Shown piece after piece: positions 1 through 9,659 of a stretch of DNA of 56,162 nt. This stretch comes from Cryobacterium levicorallinum (GTDB taxonomy: Bacteria; Actinomycetota; Actinomycetes; Actinomycetales; Microbacteriaceae). The position numbers and the translations under genes were made by a program. The notes under the pieces are model-generated. The model did no database searches. It had not been told where the DNA came from and saw nothing but the letters and a program-made list of their open reading frames with translations. How positions within the stretch are numbered: the first letter of the stretch is position 1; each line of letters opens with the position of its first letter. The stretch is from the NCBI RefSeq assembly GCF_004402405.1, contig NZ_SOFE01000021.1, positions 1 to 56,162 on the forward strand, given 5' to 3'.

Positions 1-818
1 ATGGGGGTGCGGGATCGCGCCGACAGGTAGGTGTCGAAGAGGGTGTCCATAACACCGCGGAGTTCGGCGGTGACGTCGGCGCGCAGCGGGTAGAGCCCGT
101 TGCGGAGCAGGCCGAACGTCAGTGTGCTCTTTGCCTCGACGGCGTCGTCTCCCGGGGCGGTGCCGTCGGGGTCGAGCCGGCCCTGCCACTCCATCGCCTG
201 CGCCCGCAGCATGTCGGGAGCGAAGCGGATGCCCGCGCCCGGCAGCCCCGCAGTTTCCGGCGTGATCGCTCCAGTCGCCGACGCGACCAAAGCGCGTTCG
301 ACGCGGTCGAGGTCGTCCGGACCAACCCGGCCCTGCAATGCGGTCAGGGCGGTGGCGATGATCTCCGCCGATTCCACCCCGAGGTCGCCGCTGACGAGCC
401 CGTCGGCGATGACCGAGTACCGGGCGGGGACGGGCAGGCCAAGAGGCGTGCGCTCCACCGTGGTCTCGCCGAGCTTCAGGCGACGTTTGGCCTCACGGCC
501 GGAGATGCCGGCGAGCTAGGTGATGAACTCGACCCAGTTGCGGCATCCGTTCTTGAACGCGAGCGACCCACTGCCGAGGTCGGTTTCGGCACGGGCACCA
601 ATGTCAGTGGTCGCCCGTACTCTTGCACCATCAACCTTGCGACCCAGCCCTTCCAGGGCCGCGAGCACCGCGACAGCCTCGCTGTCGTGGAGTTGACCAA
701 ACCGCACCCCGTCGAGAACGGAGGTCAACAATGCACCCGCCTGCGCAGTCACCGCGACCCGAGAACCCTCGTACTCCGGCATCGAACCGGCTGCTGCGGG
801 CGGGGCGGTGAGGGTCAT
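1..818 (-). pseudogene. DUF222/HNH-type protein, internal TAG, cut by window edge
   Basis: This minus-strand reading frame opens at 818 (MTLTAPPAAAG) and has the look of the N-terminal DUF222 part of the multicopy actinobacterial DUF222/HNH endonuclease family. After about 100 codons it meets TAG at 516-518, exactly where relatives continue from W-V-E-F-I-T into L-A-G-I-S-G-R-E-A-K-R-R-L. A single CAG-to-TAG change would explain this. Downstream of the stop the same frame stays open to base 3 and still reads like the family (PARYSVIADGLVSGDLGVESAEIIA and onward), so the gene was disabled recently or is read through. The HNH part lies outside the window. A GGAGG sits about 11 nt before the ATG. 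Family assignment is by recognition only. Confidence 0.72.
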
Positions 819-869
819 GGCGTCGGTGCCTCCTTCACCCCTAATTATGGCCGAAAGAGCACCTGAAAG

Positions 870-883
870 CGAGAGATTCTCAG
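870..883 (-). promoter_or_regulatory. 14-nt word shared upstream of both DUF222 genes (copy 1)
   Basis: On the minus strand this reads CTGAGAATCTCTCG, 51 nt before the start codon of the first DUF222 gene. The identical word precedes the second DUF222 gene at 55653-55666. It contains the palindrome GAGA-A-TCTC. Its role is unknown: it could be a promoter or operator element, or a target of the encoded endonuclease. Confidence 0.5.
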
Positions 884-894
884 TAATATCATAA

Positions 895-1155
895 AGATTT
901 TTCAGAGTTGTATACGACCTTCGGGAGCGGGGTGCCGCCGCCCTGCTCGCTTACGGCTTCGACGACGTGGGGCTGACCCAAATCTTCGCCGAAACGATGA
1001 CCGTCAATGCAGGATCTCGTGCAGTGATGAGTCGCCTCGGCCTGACCTATCTAGGCACTCGCGACGAAGGGATCGCCGGCCCTATCCCCGGCTCCGACCA
1101 AGGCAATGTCGATTATGCAATCACGAGAGACCACTGGGCTGCGGGCGCGCGCTGA
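895..1155 (+). pseudogene. 3' fragment of a GNAT (RimJ/RimL-type) acetyltransferase
   Basis: The frame running from the stop at 892 to TGA at 1155 encodes only the C-terminal half of a RimJ/RimL-type N-acetyltransferase. The visible part begins in the helix before acetyl-CoA binding (GAAALLAYGFDDVGL). It continues through the diagnostic segment with alternating TV-NAGSRAVMSRLGL (residues that pack against CoA) and ends in DYAITRDHW. The first 80-100 residues, including the P-loop strand, are missing, and the sequence upstream is AT-rich and unrelated. A GTG at 967 could start a 62-residue product, but nothing suggests that it would fold. It is best read as debris next to the broken DUF222 gene. 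Confidence 0.65.
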
Positions 1156-1256
1156 GGAAGCCGCCGAGCCAGCAGTGCCAGGCACCGGACGTCGTCGCAA
1201 CCCCGGGTCTGCGCCGTGAGGCCGCAGACCCAGAGCAATTCGCCGAACGTTAGCGT

Positions 1257-1763
1257 TCAGGCGGTGCGAGCAGGAACGATCAGGTCCTTGTAGAACTGGG
1301 CGTGCGCGGGGTAGTAGTGCTCCCACTGCGGTAGCGGCAGACCGGCGCGCGAGGCCACCAGGCGATCGAGGTAGTAGTCCCATCCGGGGCCAACCGTGGA
1401 AGCTTCCGACGGGCTCCGCAGGCGCTGCCCGAAGGTCAGGTTGGTCATGCCGTCGCCCTCGACCAGGTGGAACATGGCCCGCCAGGAATCCTCACCCTTG
1501 CCGAAATCACCGTTGAACCGGTGCGGAGCCTGGCATTCGCGAACGCTCACGTACTCCCACTTAGCATCGGGTTCGGCGGTCATCTTGAACTTGACCGCTC
1601 CGGTGGCCGGCGAACCGGTAAAGGTGCCGATCCACTTCTCCAGCTCGGCCGGGCGGGTCAGGCTCGCCCAGACTTGTTCGATCGGCGCATTGAAGAGCCG
1701 ATTGAGCATGAGGTACAGGCCGTCCTCGCGGTGAACGAGACGACCGGTGGGCTTGGCTGACAT
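1257..1763 (-). CDS. SRPBCC (AHSA1-like) domain protein
   Basis: This 168-residue protein has the SRPBCC/START-like fold of the AHSA1 (activator of Hsp90 ATPase homologue) family. A first strand reads LYLMLNRLFNAPIEQVWASLTRPAELEKWIG, and the family-typical W-x-x-L-T-x-P-x-x-L-x-x-W pattern is clear. The C-terminal helix contains GWDYYLDRLVA. Such proteins bind hydrophobic ligands or act in stress responses; the ligand is not known here. I chose the start at 1763 (MSAKPTG) rather than 1775 because AGTGGAGGT lies directly before it. It is a stand-alone gene, downstream of and in the opposite direction to the GNAT remnant. Confidence 0.75.
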   Translation of the reverse strand: MSAKPTGRLVHREDGLYLMLNRLFNAPIEQVWASLTRPAELEKWIGTFTGSPATGAVKFKMTAEPDAKWEYVSVRECQAPHRFNGDFGKGEDSWRAMFHLVEGDGMTNLTFGQRLRSPSEASTVGPGWDYYLDRLVASRAGLPLPQWEHYYPAHAQFYKDLIVPARTA

Positions 1764-1848
1764 GGTGACCTCCACTTTGAGTGAAACGCGAGTCTTCTCT
1801 CAGGCTAGGCCACTTTCAACCCGTCGGCTACAAGCGTTGATCCGTCTA

Positions 1849-3450
1849 CTACGCACCCTCGAGCACGGCCATCGCGGCGTTGTGGCCGCCGAGCCCGCTG
1901 ACCCCGCCGCCGCGCCTCGCACCGGCCCCGCAGATCAATATGCGCGGATGCGAGGTGGCTACTCCCCAGCGCTCGGCTGGCGTGCCGCGCGGCTCGTCAT
2001 CCTCGAGGAACGGCCAGGACAGCCCGCCGTGAAAAATATTGCCGCCGGGCAGATTCAGCGCCTGCTCGAGGTCGAGCGTGGTCTTGGTTTCGATGCAGGG
2101 ACGACCGGCAGCATCCGTCATTAAGAGGGGTTCGATCGGCTCGGCCAGCACCGAATTGAGCGAACGCAGCACTGCGGCCTGCAACTGCGCCCGCATCTCG
2201 TCGTTGTTGGTCTCGGTGAGCGCGCGATGGGGCGTGTGCAGGGCGAAAACGGTGAGCGTGTGCGCCCCGGCCTGGGCGAGTTCGGGCGAAAGAATGCTCG
2301 GATCGGTCAGCGAATGACAGTAGATCTCGCACGGCAAAACGGAGGGAATCTCTCCGGCCAGCGCCTGCTCATACGCGGCCTGCAATTGCTCGTACGACTC
2401 GTTGATATGAAAAGTGCCGCCGAACGCGGCCTCGGGCGCGACGCTCGCGTCCAACAGTTGCGGCAACCGGGTCAGCAGCAGGTTGACCTTCACCTGCGCG
2501 CCCTCCGGCTTTTCTATTACAGCGGATGCCGTTTCTCCAGCGCCCAGTAGCTCCCGCAGCGACCAGGGCGCGACGTTCGCCAAAATCACCCCGCCGTGCG
2601 CCCTCTTGACGCGACCCTCCTGGAAGTACTCCACGGCTCCATCGGCGCTGACCGATGTGACTTCAGCCCCGACTTCAAGTCGCGCGCCGGCAGCGCGGGC
2701 CGCCCGCTCGAACGCCCCGGTCACGGCGCCCATGCCGCCGATCGGCACGTCCCAGTCCCCGGTTCCATTGCCGATCACGTGGAACAGGAAGCAGCGGTTC
2801 GCGTCGAGACTGTGGTCGGCGAGGCTCGTGAACGTTCCGATCAGCCCGTCGGTGGCCACGACGCCGCGCACGAGGTCGTTCTCGAAGCGGTCGCTGATGG
2901 TCAGGCCGAGCGGCTGCTCGATCAGCGCGGTCCAGAGCTCGTCGTCGTCGACCAGCCGCTTGGCCTCCGAGCGGGTGAGCAGCGGTTCGCAGACCGTGGG
3001 GAACACGGCGCGCGCCAGTCGAGCGGTGTCCTCGTAGAACGCGTTCCACGCGTCGAAATCGGCCGCAGCCCCGATGCGCGCGAACGAGTCCCTGGTCGCC
3101 GCGGCGTCGCCGTGATCGACCAGCAGCCCGGCTGCGCTGTCAGCCGACGCGCTGCCAGTAGACGCGACGCCCGGCATCGGCGTATATGACGAATACCGCC
3201 GTCGGGCGAGTTCAATGTCGAGCCCCAGCTCGCGAATGATTCTGGCCGGCAGCAGGCTCACCAGGTAGGAGTAGCGCGACAGGCGCGCATCGACGCCGGC
3301 AAAGGCATCCGTTGAAATGGCAGCGCCACCGACCTGCGGCTCCCGCTCGAGCACGAGTACGCTGCGTCCGGCTTGGGCGAGGTAGGTGGCGGCGACGAGG
3401 CCGTTGTGGCCGCCTCCGATGATCACGACGTCGTGTGTGGGTTCGCTCAT
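1849..3450 (-). CDS. FAD-dependent oxidoreductase, phytoene desaturase/PYROXD2-like
   Basis: The 533-residue protein begins with a Rossmann dinucleotide-binding motif, DVVIIGGGHNGLVAATYLAQAG followed by VLVLERE, and ends with the second FAD contact typical of the carotenoid-desaturase superfamily (ILICGAGARRGGGVSGLGGHNAA). Length and both end motifs match the group annotated as NAD(P)/FAD-dependent oxidoreductase or phytoene dehydrogenase-related protein. No carotenoid genes lie nearby, so a carotenoid substrate is not supported; the PYROXD2-like branch is the better label. It stands alone on the minus strand between the SRPBCC gene and a LysR regulator, about 135 bp from the latter's stop codon. 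Confidence 0.8.
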   Translation of the reverse strand: MSEPTHDVVIIGGGHNGLVAATYLAQAGRSVLVLEREPQVGGAAISTDAFAGVDARLSRYSYLVSLLPARIIRELGLDIELARRRYSSYTPMPGVASTGSASADSAAGLLVDHGDAAATRDSFARIGAAADFDAWNAFYEDTARLARAVFPTVCEPLLTRSEAKRLVDDDELWTALIEQPLGLTISDRFENDLVRGVVATDGLIGTFTSLADHSLDANRCFLFHVIGNGTGDWDVPIGGMGAVTGAFERAARAAGARLEVGAEVTSVSADGAVEYFQEGRVKRAHGGVILANVAPWSLRELLGAGETASAVIEKPEGAQVKVNLLLTRLPQLLDASVAPEAAFGGTFHINESYEQLQAAYEQALAGEIPSVLPCEIYCHSLTDPSILSPELAQAGAHTLTVFALHTPHRALTETNNDEMRAQLQAAVLRSLNSVLAEPIEPLLMTDAAGRPCIETKTTLDLEQALNLPGGNIFHGGLSWPFLEDDEPRGTPAERWGVATSHPRILICGAGARRGGGVSGLGGHNAAMAVLEGA

Positions 3451-3585
3451 GCGCCGAGCCTACCCACCGGCTCCGTGTCACCCCGCGCCCACGTCTGCAC
3501 GCGAAAGCGGGTAAACGGTTGCTTCGGGGGTGCTGAAGCAGCACTTGACCCGCTCTCGCAGGAGGAGGAGGAGGAGGGCGGCCCG

Positions 3586-4551
3586 CTACACCGGCGCGAG
3601 GGGCTCGAACGGGCGCGGCGGCTCCAGCGGGTCGGATTCGGTGGGCTTTGCCACCTTGCTCACCGCCCGGTCGAGGGCGCCGCGCACCGCGACCACCCCC
3701 GGCCGCTGCGCGCTCGACCGGCGCGCGGCCGAAAACAGGGTGCGATGCGGGGTGCCCGGCAGATCGTGCAGCTGCACGGCCGGCATCCGCCCCGCCCAAA
3801 CCAGGTCGGGCAGAATGCCCACCGCATTGCCCGATTCAATCAAGCGGATGTGCGCGATCAGGTCGGCGGTCTCAAACCGAACGTCCGGTTCGAACCCGGC
3901 GGAGCGGCAGAGCTGCGTGGCCCATTGCCGCGATGCTGTGCCGACAGGTTCCATCACCCAGGGCAGCCCGGCGGTCTCCTCCAGCGTCGCCGCACGCACG
4001 CGGCCCGAGCTGGCATCTTCGGGCGGCACCGCGAGCCGCAGCGCATCCGTGGCCAGATTGACCCGGTCGAGGTCGGGCCAGTGCGCGCGAGTATGGCCGG
4101 GGTACTGCTCGGCGAGTACGAGGTCGAAGTCGCGCGCGGCGACCTCGAACAGGCCACGTTCTGGCTCGCGCTCGGTCACTTCGACGCGCAGCGCCGGATA
4201 GTCTTCCGCCAGAAAGGTGAGCGCCCGGGGAATCACCGCAAGGGCCGCCGACTGGAACACGGCCACCCGCACGGTGCCCGACACGGTCGTGGTGCTCGCG
4301 CGCAGGTCCGCTTCGGCGAGTTCGAGTCGCTCCAGCAGGTAGGTGGTGTGCTCGACAAGAATCTCGGCCTGCGGCGTGAGCTGCACCCGGCGGCCGACCT
4401 TCTTCAACAGCACGACGCCGGCCTCCTTTTCGAGCAGCGCGAGCTGTTGCGACACCGCCGAAGGGCTGTAGGCGAGGGCCTCGGCGACCCCGGCGAGGGT
4501 GCCGCGAATCTTCAATTCACGCAGCAGTCGCAGCCGCCTGACGTCCAGCAT
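3586..4551 (-). CDS. LysR-family transcriptional regulator, divergent from putA
   Basis: This 321-residue protein has an N-terminal winged helix-turn-helix (residues about 1-60; RGTLAGVAEALAYSPSAVSQQLALLEKEAG) and a periplasmic-binding-like effector domain (about 85-295). The length is normal for LysR proteins, though the C-terminus carries a Pro-rich tail (PLEPPRPFEPLAPV). It is transcribed away from putA with a 150-bp AT-rich gap between them, the usual arrangement in which a LysR protein controls its divergent neighbour. That it senses proline or glutamate semialdehyde is inference from this position only. Confidence 0.88.
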   Translation of the reverse strand: MLDVRRLRLLRELKIRGTLAGVAEALAYSPSAVSQQLALLEKEAGVVLLKKVGRRVQLTPQAEILVEHTTYLLERLELAEADLRASTTTVSGTVRVAVFQSAALAVIPRALTFLAEDYPALRVEVTEREPERGLFEVAARDFDLVLAEQYPGHTRAHWPDLDRVNLATDALRLAVPPEDASSGRVRAATLEETAGLPWVMEPVGTASRQWATQLCRSAGFEPDVRFETADLIAHIRLIESGNAVGILPDLVWAGRMPAVQLHDLPGTPHRTLFSAARRSSAQRPGVVAVRGALDRAVSKVAKPTESDPLEPPRPFEPLAPV

Positions 4552-4701
4552 CCACTGCCCCTTACACCCATCAACCCACCGAAAACCAAATCATTAGAAA
4601 TTGTAACGAATATCATGCATAAACAATTGCTTTTGCTAAATATAGGCTGGCCTCAGACTTGAAGCATCAGAGCCACCCACCGCGAACGAAAGACTAGTCT
4701 C
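4552..4701. promoter_or_regulatory. Divergent LysR/putA promoter region
   Basis: The gap is clearly more AT-rich than its surroundings, notably around 4585-4650 (aaatcattagaaattg, then ataaacaattgc and gctaaatatagg). It must carry both promoters and, by analogy with other LysR pairs, a T-N11-A type operator. I could not fix exact -35/-10 boxes. Confidence 0.45.
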
Positions 4702-7700
4702 GTGACCATGACCAACGCCTCCACCCGTCCCGCCAACGAGGATTTCAGTTCGGAGGTCGTCAAGCTCGTTAAGAAATGGCTTGACGAAAGTGCCACCATC
4801 CCAGCGGATGCCGCGGCCGAGCGGCTCGCCGGCGTGCTGAAGGACCCCAACGGCCTCGACTTCACGGTGGGATTCGTCGACGGCGTCATGCGTCCCGAAG
4901 ACAAGATGGTCGCCGGCTACAGCCTGCAAAAGGTCGCCAAGAAGGCGCCCGGTTTTCTGCCCGCACCGATGCGCGCGGCGATCGGTCTCGGTGGAATGCT
5001 CGGACCGGTGCTGCCCTGGGTCGTCATCCCGGCCGCCCGCACCGTGTTGCGCCAGATGGTCGGCCACCTCGTCGTCGACGCCACCCCCGACAAGCTCGGC
5101 CCCGCGCTCGTTCACCTGAAAGAAGGCGGCAACCGCCTCAACATCAATCTGCTCGGCGAATCCGTGCTCGGCGAGAAAGAAGCGCTCGAACGCCTCGAAG
5201 GCACCAAGCGCATCCTCGAACGCACCGACGTGGACTACGTCTCGATCAAGGTGTCCTCGATCGCCAGCCAGCTCTCGATGTGGGCGTTCGACGAGACCGT
5301 CGCCCGCGTGATCGAGCGCCTGACACCGCTGTTTGAGTTCGCAGCACAATCCGCTACCCCGAAATTCATCAACCTGGACATGGAGGAATACCGCGACCTC
5401 GACCTCACCATTGCGGTGTTCGAGGGCCTGCTCGACCAGCCGCAGCTCGCCCAGCTTGAGGCCGGTATCGTGCTGCAGGCCTACCTGCCCGATGCCCTCA
5501 GCGCCATTCAGGGTCTCACCCACTGGGCCCAGAACCGCCGCGCGGCCGGCGGGGCCCCAATCAAGGTGCGCCTGGTCAAGGGCGCCAACCTCGCCATGGA
5601 GCACGTCGATGCCGCCGTGCACGACTGGCCGCTCGCAACCTTCGGCACCAAGCAAGACAGCGACACCAACTACAAGCGGGTGCTCAACTGGGCGCTCACC
5701 CCGCAGAACACGGATGCCGTCAAGCTCGGCATCGCCGGCCACAACCTGTTCGACGTGGCCTGGGCGCACCTGCTCAGCGTCGCCCGCGGCGTCGACGACA
5801 AGGTCGAGTTCGAGATGCTGCTCGGCATGGCGACCGGCCAGGCCCAGGCCGTGCGCAAGGACGTCGGCCAGCTGCTGCTCTACACACCGGTCGTCGACCC
5901 TTCAGAGTTCGACGTGGCCATCAGCTACCTCATTCGCCGGCTCGAAGAGAACGCGAGCTCGGAGAACTTCATGTCGGCCGTGTTCGAGCTGACCAGCAAC
6001 CCCGAGCTGTTCGACCGCGAAAAGGCCCGTTTCCAGGCCTCGCTCGACGCGCTCGATGACCGGGTCCCCACCCCCAACCGCGTGCAGGATCGTTCGAGCA
6101 GCTACGACCTTGATCGCCTGGCCGCCGCCGCAACGGATGCCCGCAGCCACGACGCCGAGACCGCCGCCGACGACGACCCGCAACTGACCGGCGTACTGCT
6201 CGGTATCACCCGCGGCTCGGTGCCCACCCACTCGACGTTCCACAACGAGCCGGACACCGACCCGTCGCTGCCCGCGAACCGCGCCTGGGGCCGTCGGATT
6301 TTGGCCCGCGCCGACGCATCCGTTCTCGGTACCGAGACGGTCGAGGCCGCCGCCGTTGCCGATGAGGCAGCGCTGAATACGATCATCGACGGTGTGCTCG
6401 AAGCCGGAAACGCCTGGGGCCAGAAGACCGGCGCCGAACGTGCCGCCGTGCTGCACCGCGCCGCCCTGGCGCTCGCCGCGAACCGTGACCGCCTGATCGA
6501 GGTCATGGCGAGCGAGTGCGGCAAGACCATTGCCGAGGGTGACGCCGAGGTGAGCGAGGCCATCGACTTCGCCAACTACTACGCCGAACGAGCCAAAGAC
6601 CTCGACCGGGTGCAGGGCGCCATCTTCGTGCCGTCCAAGCTCATCGTGGTCACCCCGCCGTGGAACTTCCCGACCGCCATTCCGGCCGGCGGTGTCCTCG
6701 CCGCCCTCGCCTCGGGTGCCGGCGTCGTGATCAAGCCCGCCGCAGTAGCCCAGCGCACCGGCGCCATCGTCGTCGAAGCGCTCTGGGAAGCCGGCATCCC
6801 GCGCGAGCTGCTCGCGCTGGTGAACCTGCCCGACCGCGATCTCGGCGCCAAGCTCATCGCGCACCCCGCGGTGAACCGGGTCATCCTCACCGGCGGCTAT
6901 GAGACGGCCGAGCTGTTCCGTTCATTCCGTCATGACCTGCCCCTGCTCGCCGAAACAAGCGGCAAGAACGCCATCATTGTGACGCCGTCGGCCGACTTCG
7001 ACCTGGCCGCCGCCGACGTGGTGAAGAGCGCCTTCGGCCACGCCGGACAGAAATGCTCGGCCGCGAGCCTGGTGATTCTGGTCGGATCGGTCGCGAAGTC
7101 GGAGCGGTTCCTCGGCCAGTTGGTCGACGCCGCGACCTCGATCAAGGTCGGCCCGGCGAGTGACCCGGTCACCCAGATGGGCCCGATCATGATGCCGGCC
7201 GACGGCAAACTGCTGCACGCGCTCACCACCCTCGGCGCCGAAGAACAGTGGCTGGTAGAGCCCCGGCAGCTCGATGAGACCGGCAAGCTGTGGTCGCCGG
7301 GCATCCGCACCGGCGTCACGCCCGGATCGTATTTCCACCTGACCGAGTTCTTCGGACCGGTACTCGGCGTGATGCACGCACGCAATCTGGAAGAAGCCAT
7401 CCGCTTTCAGAATGCCGTCGACTTCGGCCTGACCACCGGACTGCACTCGCTCGACGCCGACGAGCTGGCCCTCTGGGTCGACACGATCGAAGCCGGCAAC
7501 CTCTACGTCAACCGCGGCATCACCGGCGCCATTGTGCAGCGTCAGCCGTTCGGCGGCTGGAAGCGCTCGGCCGTGGGCGCCGGCACCAAGGCCGGCGGAC
7601 CGAACTACCTGCTCGGCCTCGGCAGCTGGGTCAACGAACCCGGCCGCAACAGCTCGACGCTGCACCTGCGTGGCCTGGAGCAGCGAGTCACCGACATCAT

Positions 7701-8289
7701 CGAAGCCAGCCAGCCGTTCCTCGACTACGCCGACTTCGACGTGCTGCGCCGCTCGGCCGTGAGCGACGCCCTGGCCTGGCGCGAGGAATTCAACGTCGTG
7801 CGCGACGCCACCGGGCTCGGAGTGGAGCGCAACCTGTTCCGCTACCGCGCGCTGCCGGTCACCGTGCGCCTGACCGAGTCGGGAACGCTCGCCCAGCTGC
7901 TGCGCGTGATCGCCGCCGCAACGCTGTCCACGTCGCGCTTCGACGTCTCGAGCACCATTCCGGTTCCGCCAGCCGTGCGCAATATCCTGGCCGACCGCGA
8001 GATTCCGGTGTTCATCGAAAGCGACGAGGAGTGGCTCGCACGGGCCCGCACCGGCGGCATCACCGCCAGCCGGGTGCGTCTGATCGGCAGTGACCCGGTG
8101 CTCGGGGCGCGGGAGGCGGCATCCGCTCTCGCCGAGGCGCTGGCCGGCAGCCCGGACATCGCGGTGTATTCGAACGCTGTCACCCAGGCCGGCCGCATCG
8201 AGGTGCTGCCGTTCCTGCGCGAACAGGCCATCTCGATCACCGCGCACCGGTTCGGTAACCCGAGCACGCTCTCGGACGGTGTGATCTAG
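4702..8289 (+). CDS. putA: Bifunctional proline dehydrogenase / L-glutamate gamma-semialdehyde dehydrogenase PutA
   Basis: The 1195-residue protein fuses an FAD proline dehydrogenase domain (about 60-440; INLDMEEYRDLDL, RLVKGAN, and YLIRRLEENASSENFM near its end) to an NAD aldehyde dehydrogenase domain (about 520-1000). The second domain shows the TPPWNFPTAIPAGG nucleotide strand, and the catalytic cysteine lies in GHAGQKCSAASL. It oxidises proline to P5C/glutamate semialdehyde and then to glutamate. There is no N-terminal ribbon-helix-helix domain, so unlike enterobacterial PutA it should not regulate itself. GTG at 4702 and ATG at 4708 are both possible starts. The dehydrogenase half could also finish the arginine route encoded at 17.2-19.4 kb. 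Confidence 0.95.
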   Translation: MTMTNASTRPANEDFSSEVVKLVKKWLDESATIPADAAAERLAGVLKDPNGLDFTVGFVDGVMRPEDKMVAGYSLQKVAKKAPGFLPAPMRAAIGLGGMLGPVLPWVVIPAARTVLRQMVGHLVVDATPDKLGPALVHLKEGGNRLNINLLGESVLGEKEALERLEGTKRILERTDVDYVSIKVSSIASQLSMWAFDETVARVIERLTPLFEFAAQSATPKFINLDMEEYRDLDLTIAVFEGLLDQPQLAQLEAGIVLQAYLPDALSAIQGLTHWAQNRRAAGGAPIKVRLVKGANLAMEHVDAAVHDWPLATFGTKQDSDTNYKRVLNWALTPQNTDAVKLGIAGHNLFDVAWAHLLSVARGVDDKVEFEMLLGMATGQAQAVRKDVGQLLLYTPVVDPSEFDVAISYLIRRLEENASSENFMSAVFELTSNPELFDREKARFQASLDALDDRVPTPNRVQDRSSSYDLDRLAAAATDARSHDAETAADDDPQLTGVLLGITRGSVPTHSTFHNEPDTDPSLPANRAWGRRILARADASVLGTETVEAAAVADEAALNTIIDGVLEAGNAWGQKTGAERAAVLHRAALALAANRDRLIEVMASECGKTIAEGDAEVSEAIDFANYYAERAKDLDRVQGAIFVPSKLIVVTPPWNFPTAIPAGGVLAALASGAGVVIKPAAVAQRTGAIVVEALWEAGIPRELLALVNLPDRDLGAKLIAHPAVNRVILTGGYETAELFRSFRHDLPLLAETSGKNAIIVTPSADFDLAAADVVKSAFGHAGQKCSAASLVILVGSVAKSERFLGQLVDAATSIKVGPASDPVTQMGPIMMPADGKLLHALTTLGAEEQWLVEPRQLDETGKLWSPGIRTGVTPGSYFHLTEFFGPVLGVMHARNLEEAIRFQNAVDFGLTTGLHSLDADELALWVDTIEAGNLYVNRGITGAIVQRQPFGGWKRSAVGAGTKAGGPNYLLGLGSWVNEPGRNSSTLHLRGLEQRVTDIIEASQPFLDYADFDVLRRSAVSDALAWREEFNVVRDATGLGVERNLFRYRALPVTVRLTESGTLAQLLRVIAAATLSTSRFDVSSTIPVPPAVRNILADREIPVFIESDEEWLARARTGGITASRVRLIGSDPVLGAREAASALAEALAGSPDIAVYSNAVTQAGRIEVLPFLREQAISITAHRFGNPSTLSDGVI

Positions 8290-8296
8290 CCCGTCT

Positions 8297-8325
8297 GCCT
8301 GTGTGCCCCGAGCGGGCACACAGGC
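8297..8325 (+). terminator. Hairpin after putA
   Basis: A perfect 12-bp stem, GCCTGTGTGCCC and its complement, closes a 5-nt loop (CGAGC) eight bases after the putA stop codon. There is no clear U-tract, as is common in actinobacteria. Confidence 0.7.
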
Positions 8326-8411
8326 CACGTGCGGTTTACATACAGTTTCGTGGGTCAAACTGTTAGGGGACGTATGATTACCGCTGTCCACAATTCGACA
8401 GGGGTTCACGC

Positions 8412-9434
8412 TTGAACGGAAACGCGACGACGACGCATCGAAACGTCGCCTTGTTGTCGGTCGCGAGTCTGATGGCGCCGCTGATCACGACGTCAGAAGA
8501 AATCGACCGACGGTTGAAGCCCGTATTGACGCGCCTCAAACTGCCGACCGGGCTGCTGCAGCGCGTCGCCGGTGTCTACGAGCGACGCAATTGGGGCCCG
8601 GACGAGACCTTCGATGACGCCGCGGTCAAGGCCGGCAAAATCGCGCTAAAAGAGGCTGGCATCAAGCCGAGCGACGTGGGCCTGCTCATCAATACCTCGG
8701 TCACCCGCAAGCACCTCGAACCCTCTGTTGCCGTGCGTATTCACCACGGCCTCGGCCTGCCGTCGTCGGCGATCAACTTCGACATTGCCAACGCCTGCCT
8801 CGGCTTCGTCAACGGCATGACCCTCGCCGCCCAGCTCATCGACAGCGGGCAGATCAAGTACGCCGTGATCATCGACGGTGAAGACGCCGACGAGATCCAG
8901 ACCAACACGATTGACCGCCTCGGTCGCCCGGGTATCAAGCGCAAAGACTTCATGAGTGAGTTCGCCAGCCTCACCCTCGGCTCCGGCGCTGCCGCCGCCG
9001 TGCTCGGTCCAGCGGATGCCCACCCCGCCGGCCACCGCATCCTCGGCGGAGTCACCCGCGCGGCCACTCAGTTCAACGGACTCTGCGTCGGCAGCGTCGA
9101 TGGCATGTTCACCGACGCGAAAGCGCTGCTCAAGGGCGGCATGGAACTGGTCGTGTCGGCCTGGACCGAGGCGAAGCGCGACTGGAGCTGGTCCAACATG
9201 GACCGCTACATCGTGCACCAGGTCTCGGACGTGCACACCAACGCCATCGTCAAGGCGACTGGCATGGACAAAACCAAGGTTCCGCTGACCTATCCGAAGC
9301 TTGGCAATGTCGGCCCGGCATCGATTCCGATCACCCTCTCCCAGGAGGCGTCGAAGCTGCAACCGGGCAACCGGGTGCTGCTGATGGGCGTCGGTTCCGG
9401 CCTCAACACCGCCATGATGGAACTCGTCTGGTGA
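8412..9434 (+). CDS. oleA: OleA-type thiolase-fold beta-ketoacid synthase, olefin pathway
   Basis: This 340-residue protein of the FabH/KAS III thiolase fold carries Cys129 in NACLGFVNG, His269 in YIVHQVS and Asn299 in GNVGPAS, the Cys-His-Asn triad of this superfamily. The FabH-like length and the oleBC-oleD neighbours identify it as OleA, which condenses two fatty acyl-CoAs head to head into a beta-keto acid. The start is taken as TTG at 8412; an ATG at 8375 is out of frame and stops at once. A 225-bp gap with a hairpin separates it from oleBC. A TATGAT at 8373-8378 is a candidate -10 box. Confidence 0.92.
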   Translation: MNGNATTTHRNVALLSVASLMAPLITTSEEIDRRLKPVLTRLKLPTGLLQRVAGVYERRNWGPDETFDDAAVKAGKIALKEAGIKPSDVGLLINTSVTRKHLEPSVAVRIHHGLGLPSSAINFDIANACLGFVNGMTLAAQLIDSGQIKYAVIIDGEDADEIQTNTIDRLGRPGIKRKDFMSEFASLTLGSGAAAAVLGPADAHPAGHRILGGVTRAATQFNGLCVGSVDGMFTDAKALLKGGMELVVSAWTEAKRDWSWSNMDRYIVHQVSDVHTNAIVKATGMDKTKVPLTYPKLGNVGPASIPITLSQEASKLQPGNRVLLMGVGSGLNTAMMELVW

Positions 9435-9529
9435 TCGTGTTGGCCTCCAGCCACTTCGTCCGGATGCCTCTGGGCACCGGAGCCTACGTTGCCGCAGGAG
9501 GTAGCCATTCGGTTGGCTGGGCTGGACGA

Positions 9530-9547
9530 GGCACCTCGCGAGGTGCC
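9530..9547. terminator. 18-bp perfect palindrome between oleA and oleBC
   Basis: GGCACCTCG and its exact complement form an 18-bp palindrome about 95 bp after oleA and 113 bp before oleBC. With no U-run it may be a terminator, an attenuator or a regulator site. The gap 9435-9659 holds no gene I can see. Confidence 0.4.
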
Positions 9548-9659
9548 ACCTTTGGCCCCATTAAATGACTGGACGAGCATCCGCTACACTGTCACGGCCA
9601 AGCAACCAGCAGCAGGATTTCGGTAGTCAGGTGCATGACCCAATCGGAGAAGAAACACT

